Shown here one piece after another: positions 5,748 through 6,632 of a DNA stretch of 6,632 nucleotides (position 1 is the stretch's first letter; each line of letters opens with the position of its first letter). The notes under the pieces are model-generated. The model did not search any database, had not been told where the DNA came from, and saw only the letters and a list, made by a program, of their open reading frames with translations. The stretch covers positions 1 through 6,632 of the forward strand of contig DBAV01000147.1 of assembly GCA_002291875.1 (NCBI GenBank), read 5' to 3'. The stretch comes from Hyphomonadaceae bacterium UBA1001 (lineage in GTDB: Bacteria > Pseudomonadota > Alphaproteobacteria > Caulobacterales > Aquidulcibacteraceae). Position numbers and translations under genes: made by a program.

Positions 5748-6401
5748 TCATTCGAAGATGCGGGCGATGCGGCCCAGCTCGAAGGTGCCGGCCGGGGTGG
5801 TGACGCGCGCGGTGCCGCCGCCGAAATCCACCCCGTCGATGCGGGTGGACAGGCTGACGGCCAGCACACGCGGCTCGGAAGCGTCGTCGGGAATGGTGCT
5901 GGCGCGCAGGGTATAGGCCGCTGATCCGACGGGTGCGCCCAGATCGCCCAGCCCGTCCCACGAGAAGGTGCGCGCCTCGGCAGCCGGCCGCTCGAGCGAG
6001 CGCACCACACGGCCCGAAGCGTCCAGCACCTCCAGGCGCACCCGGCGGCTGTCGGCGGCCTCGACCGACCATTCGACATTGCCCGACGGTCCCAGCCGCG
6101 CGGTGTCGGTGTTCACCACCGCCCCGCGCCCGATCCATGCGAGGGCCGAATTGCTGGCCGCCGCGGTCTGCATCGAGATCAGCTGGCGCAGCTGGTCATT
6201 GGTCGAAATCTGCTGCTCGACGCTCGAAAACTGCACCAGCTGCTGGGTGAACTCGGTCGAGTTCATCGGCGACAGCGGATCCTGGTTGCGCAGCTGGGCG
6301 GTCAGCAGTGTCAGGAAGGTTTCATAGTTCGAGGCCAGCTGCGTGCGCGAATTCGCGCCTGCGGCACTGGCGGCGGTGGTGCTGGCGGCGGTGATGTCCA
6401 T
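5748..6401 (-). CDS. flgD: Flagellar hook assembly scaffold (hook cap) protein FlgD
   Basis: The protein has 217 aa, typical for FlgD (about 220-230). After a flexible Ala/Ser/Thr-rich start, residues 27-65 carry the diagnostic N-terminal block YETFLTLLTAQLRNQDPLSP followed by the MNSTEFTQQLVQFSSVEQQ stretch. The C-terminal half has the FlgD Ig-like/Tudor architecture with the TFSWDG signature (145-150) and a Gly-rich strand ending GRIARIFE. FlgD caps the growing hook and allows FlgE subunits to add beneath it, then is replaced when the hook is complete. The ATG at 6401 has GGAG 6 bases upstream and lies 15 bases after the stop of the preceding gene, consistent with one operon. Confidence 0.95.
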   Translation of the reverse strand: MDITAASTTAASAAGANSRTQLASNYETFLTLLTAQLRNQDPLSPMNSTEFTQQLVQFSSVEQQISTNDQLRQLISMQTAAASNSALAWIGRGAVVNTDTARLGPSGNVEWSVEAADSRRVRLEVLDASGRVVRSLERPAAEARTFSWDGLGDLGAPVGSAAYTLRASTIPDDASEPRVLAVSLSTRIDGVDFGGGTARVTTPAGTFELGRIARIFE

Positions 6402-6416
6402 CGCGCTCTCCGGGAC

Positions 6417-6632
6417 TCAGGCGATCAGGTTGACGCGGGCGCGGGCCCAACGGGTGTCGATGGCGAGCATCGGTTCGGCTGCGCGCGCGGCGGTATCGCG
6501 AAAGGCCTCGAGGCCCCGGCCACCGGCCAGTCCCTGCCCGCCCCGTTCGGCGTCCCTGCCTCCACCCTGGTCGGACAGCGAGAACTCCAGCCCGTCGCGC
6601 GCCAGCGTGACGCCCGCCTCGGCCAGCGCGCG
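6417..6632 (-). CDS. fliK: Flagellar hook-length control protein FliK, C-terminal end (partial)
   Basis: An open frame enters from the right edge and stops with TGA at 6419-6417, giving the last 71 residues. It begins RALAEAGVTLARDGLEFSLSD, the pattern of the FliK C-terminal (Flg_hook) domain: an Ala/Leu helix leading into a strand, followed by a Gly/Arg/Gln-rich linker. It ends MLAIDTRWARARVNLIA, a Val-Asn-Leu/Ile type ending seen in many alphaproteobacterial FliK proteins. FliK is a secreted molecular ruler that sets hook length and switches export specificity through FlhB. The position directly upstream of flgD and flgE matches the Caulobacter fliK-flgD-flgE order. Only the tail is visible, so identification is good but not complete. 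Confidence 0.8.
   Translation of the reverse strand, partial: RALAEAGVTLARDGLEFSLSDQGGGRDAERGGQGLAGGRGLEAFRDTAARAAEPMLAIDTRWARARVNLIA

Overview
The window is GC-rich (about two-thirds G+C by eye). It reads as an alphaproteobacterial chromosome, most like the Caulobacterales/Maricaulales (stalked and budding bacteria). The evidence is the Caulobacter-style sequence of the PBP2 and FlgE proteins and a gene for a SciP/DUF1153-type cell-cycle regulator directly after flgE. Genus cannot be fixed from sequence reading alone.

Left half, plus strand (1-3595): the distal part of a cell-shape (elongasome) operon. It holds the last codons of what is probably mreC, then mreD, mrdA (PBP2 transpeptidase) and rodA (SEDS glycosyltransferase). 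All junctions overlap (4, 19 and 4 bp), which suggests one translationally coupled transcript. The mrdA start is best read as a TTG at 591, inside the end of mreD. A GC-rich stem-loop follows rodA at 3604-3642.

Right half, minus strand (3743-6632): flagellar hook genes in transcription order fliK (C-terminal end only), flgD (hook cap/scaffold), flgE (hook protein), then a sciP-like regulator with an unusual C-terminal tail of about 60 residues. The two transcription units converge on 3596-3742. A 153-bp AT-richer spacer (4217-4369) separates flgE from the sciP-like gene and probably carries that gene's own control region.

How the genes work together: RodA polymerises glycan and PBP2 cross-links it, under the MreC/MreD membrane scaffold, for lateral wall growth. 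FliK, FlgD and FlgE measure, cap and build the hook. The SciP-like protein is expected to restrain CtrA-driven transcription (including flagellar genes) in part of the cell cycle. I found no mobile element, CRISPR array, tRNA or rRNA. This looks like core genome; the points worth a second look are the SciP tail and leader, the joining of two usually separate loci, the TTG start of mrdA and a substitution in a conserved RodA motif.
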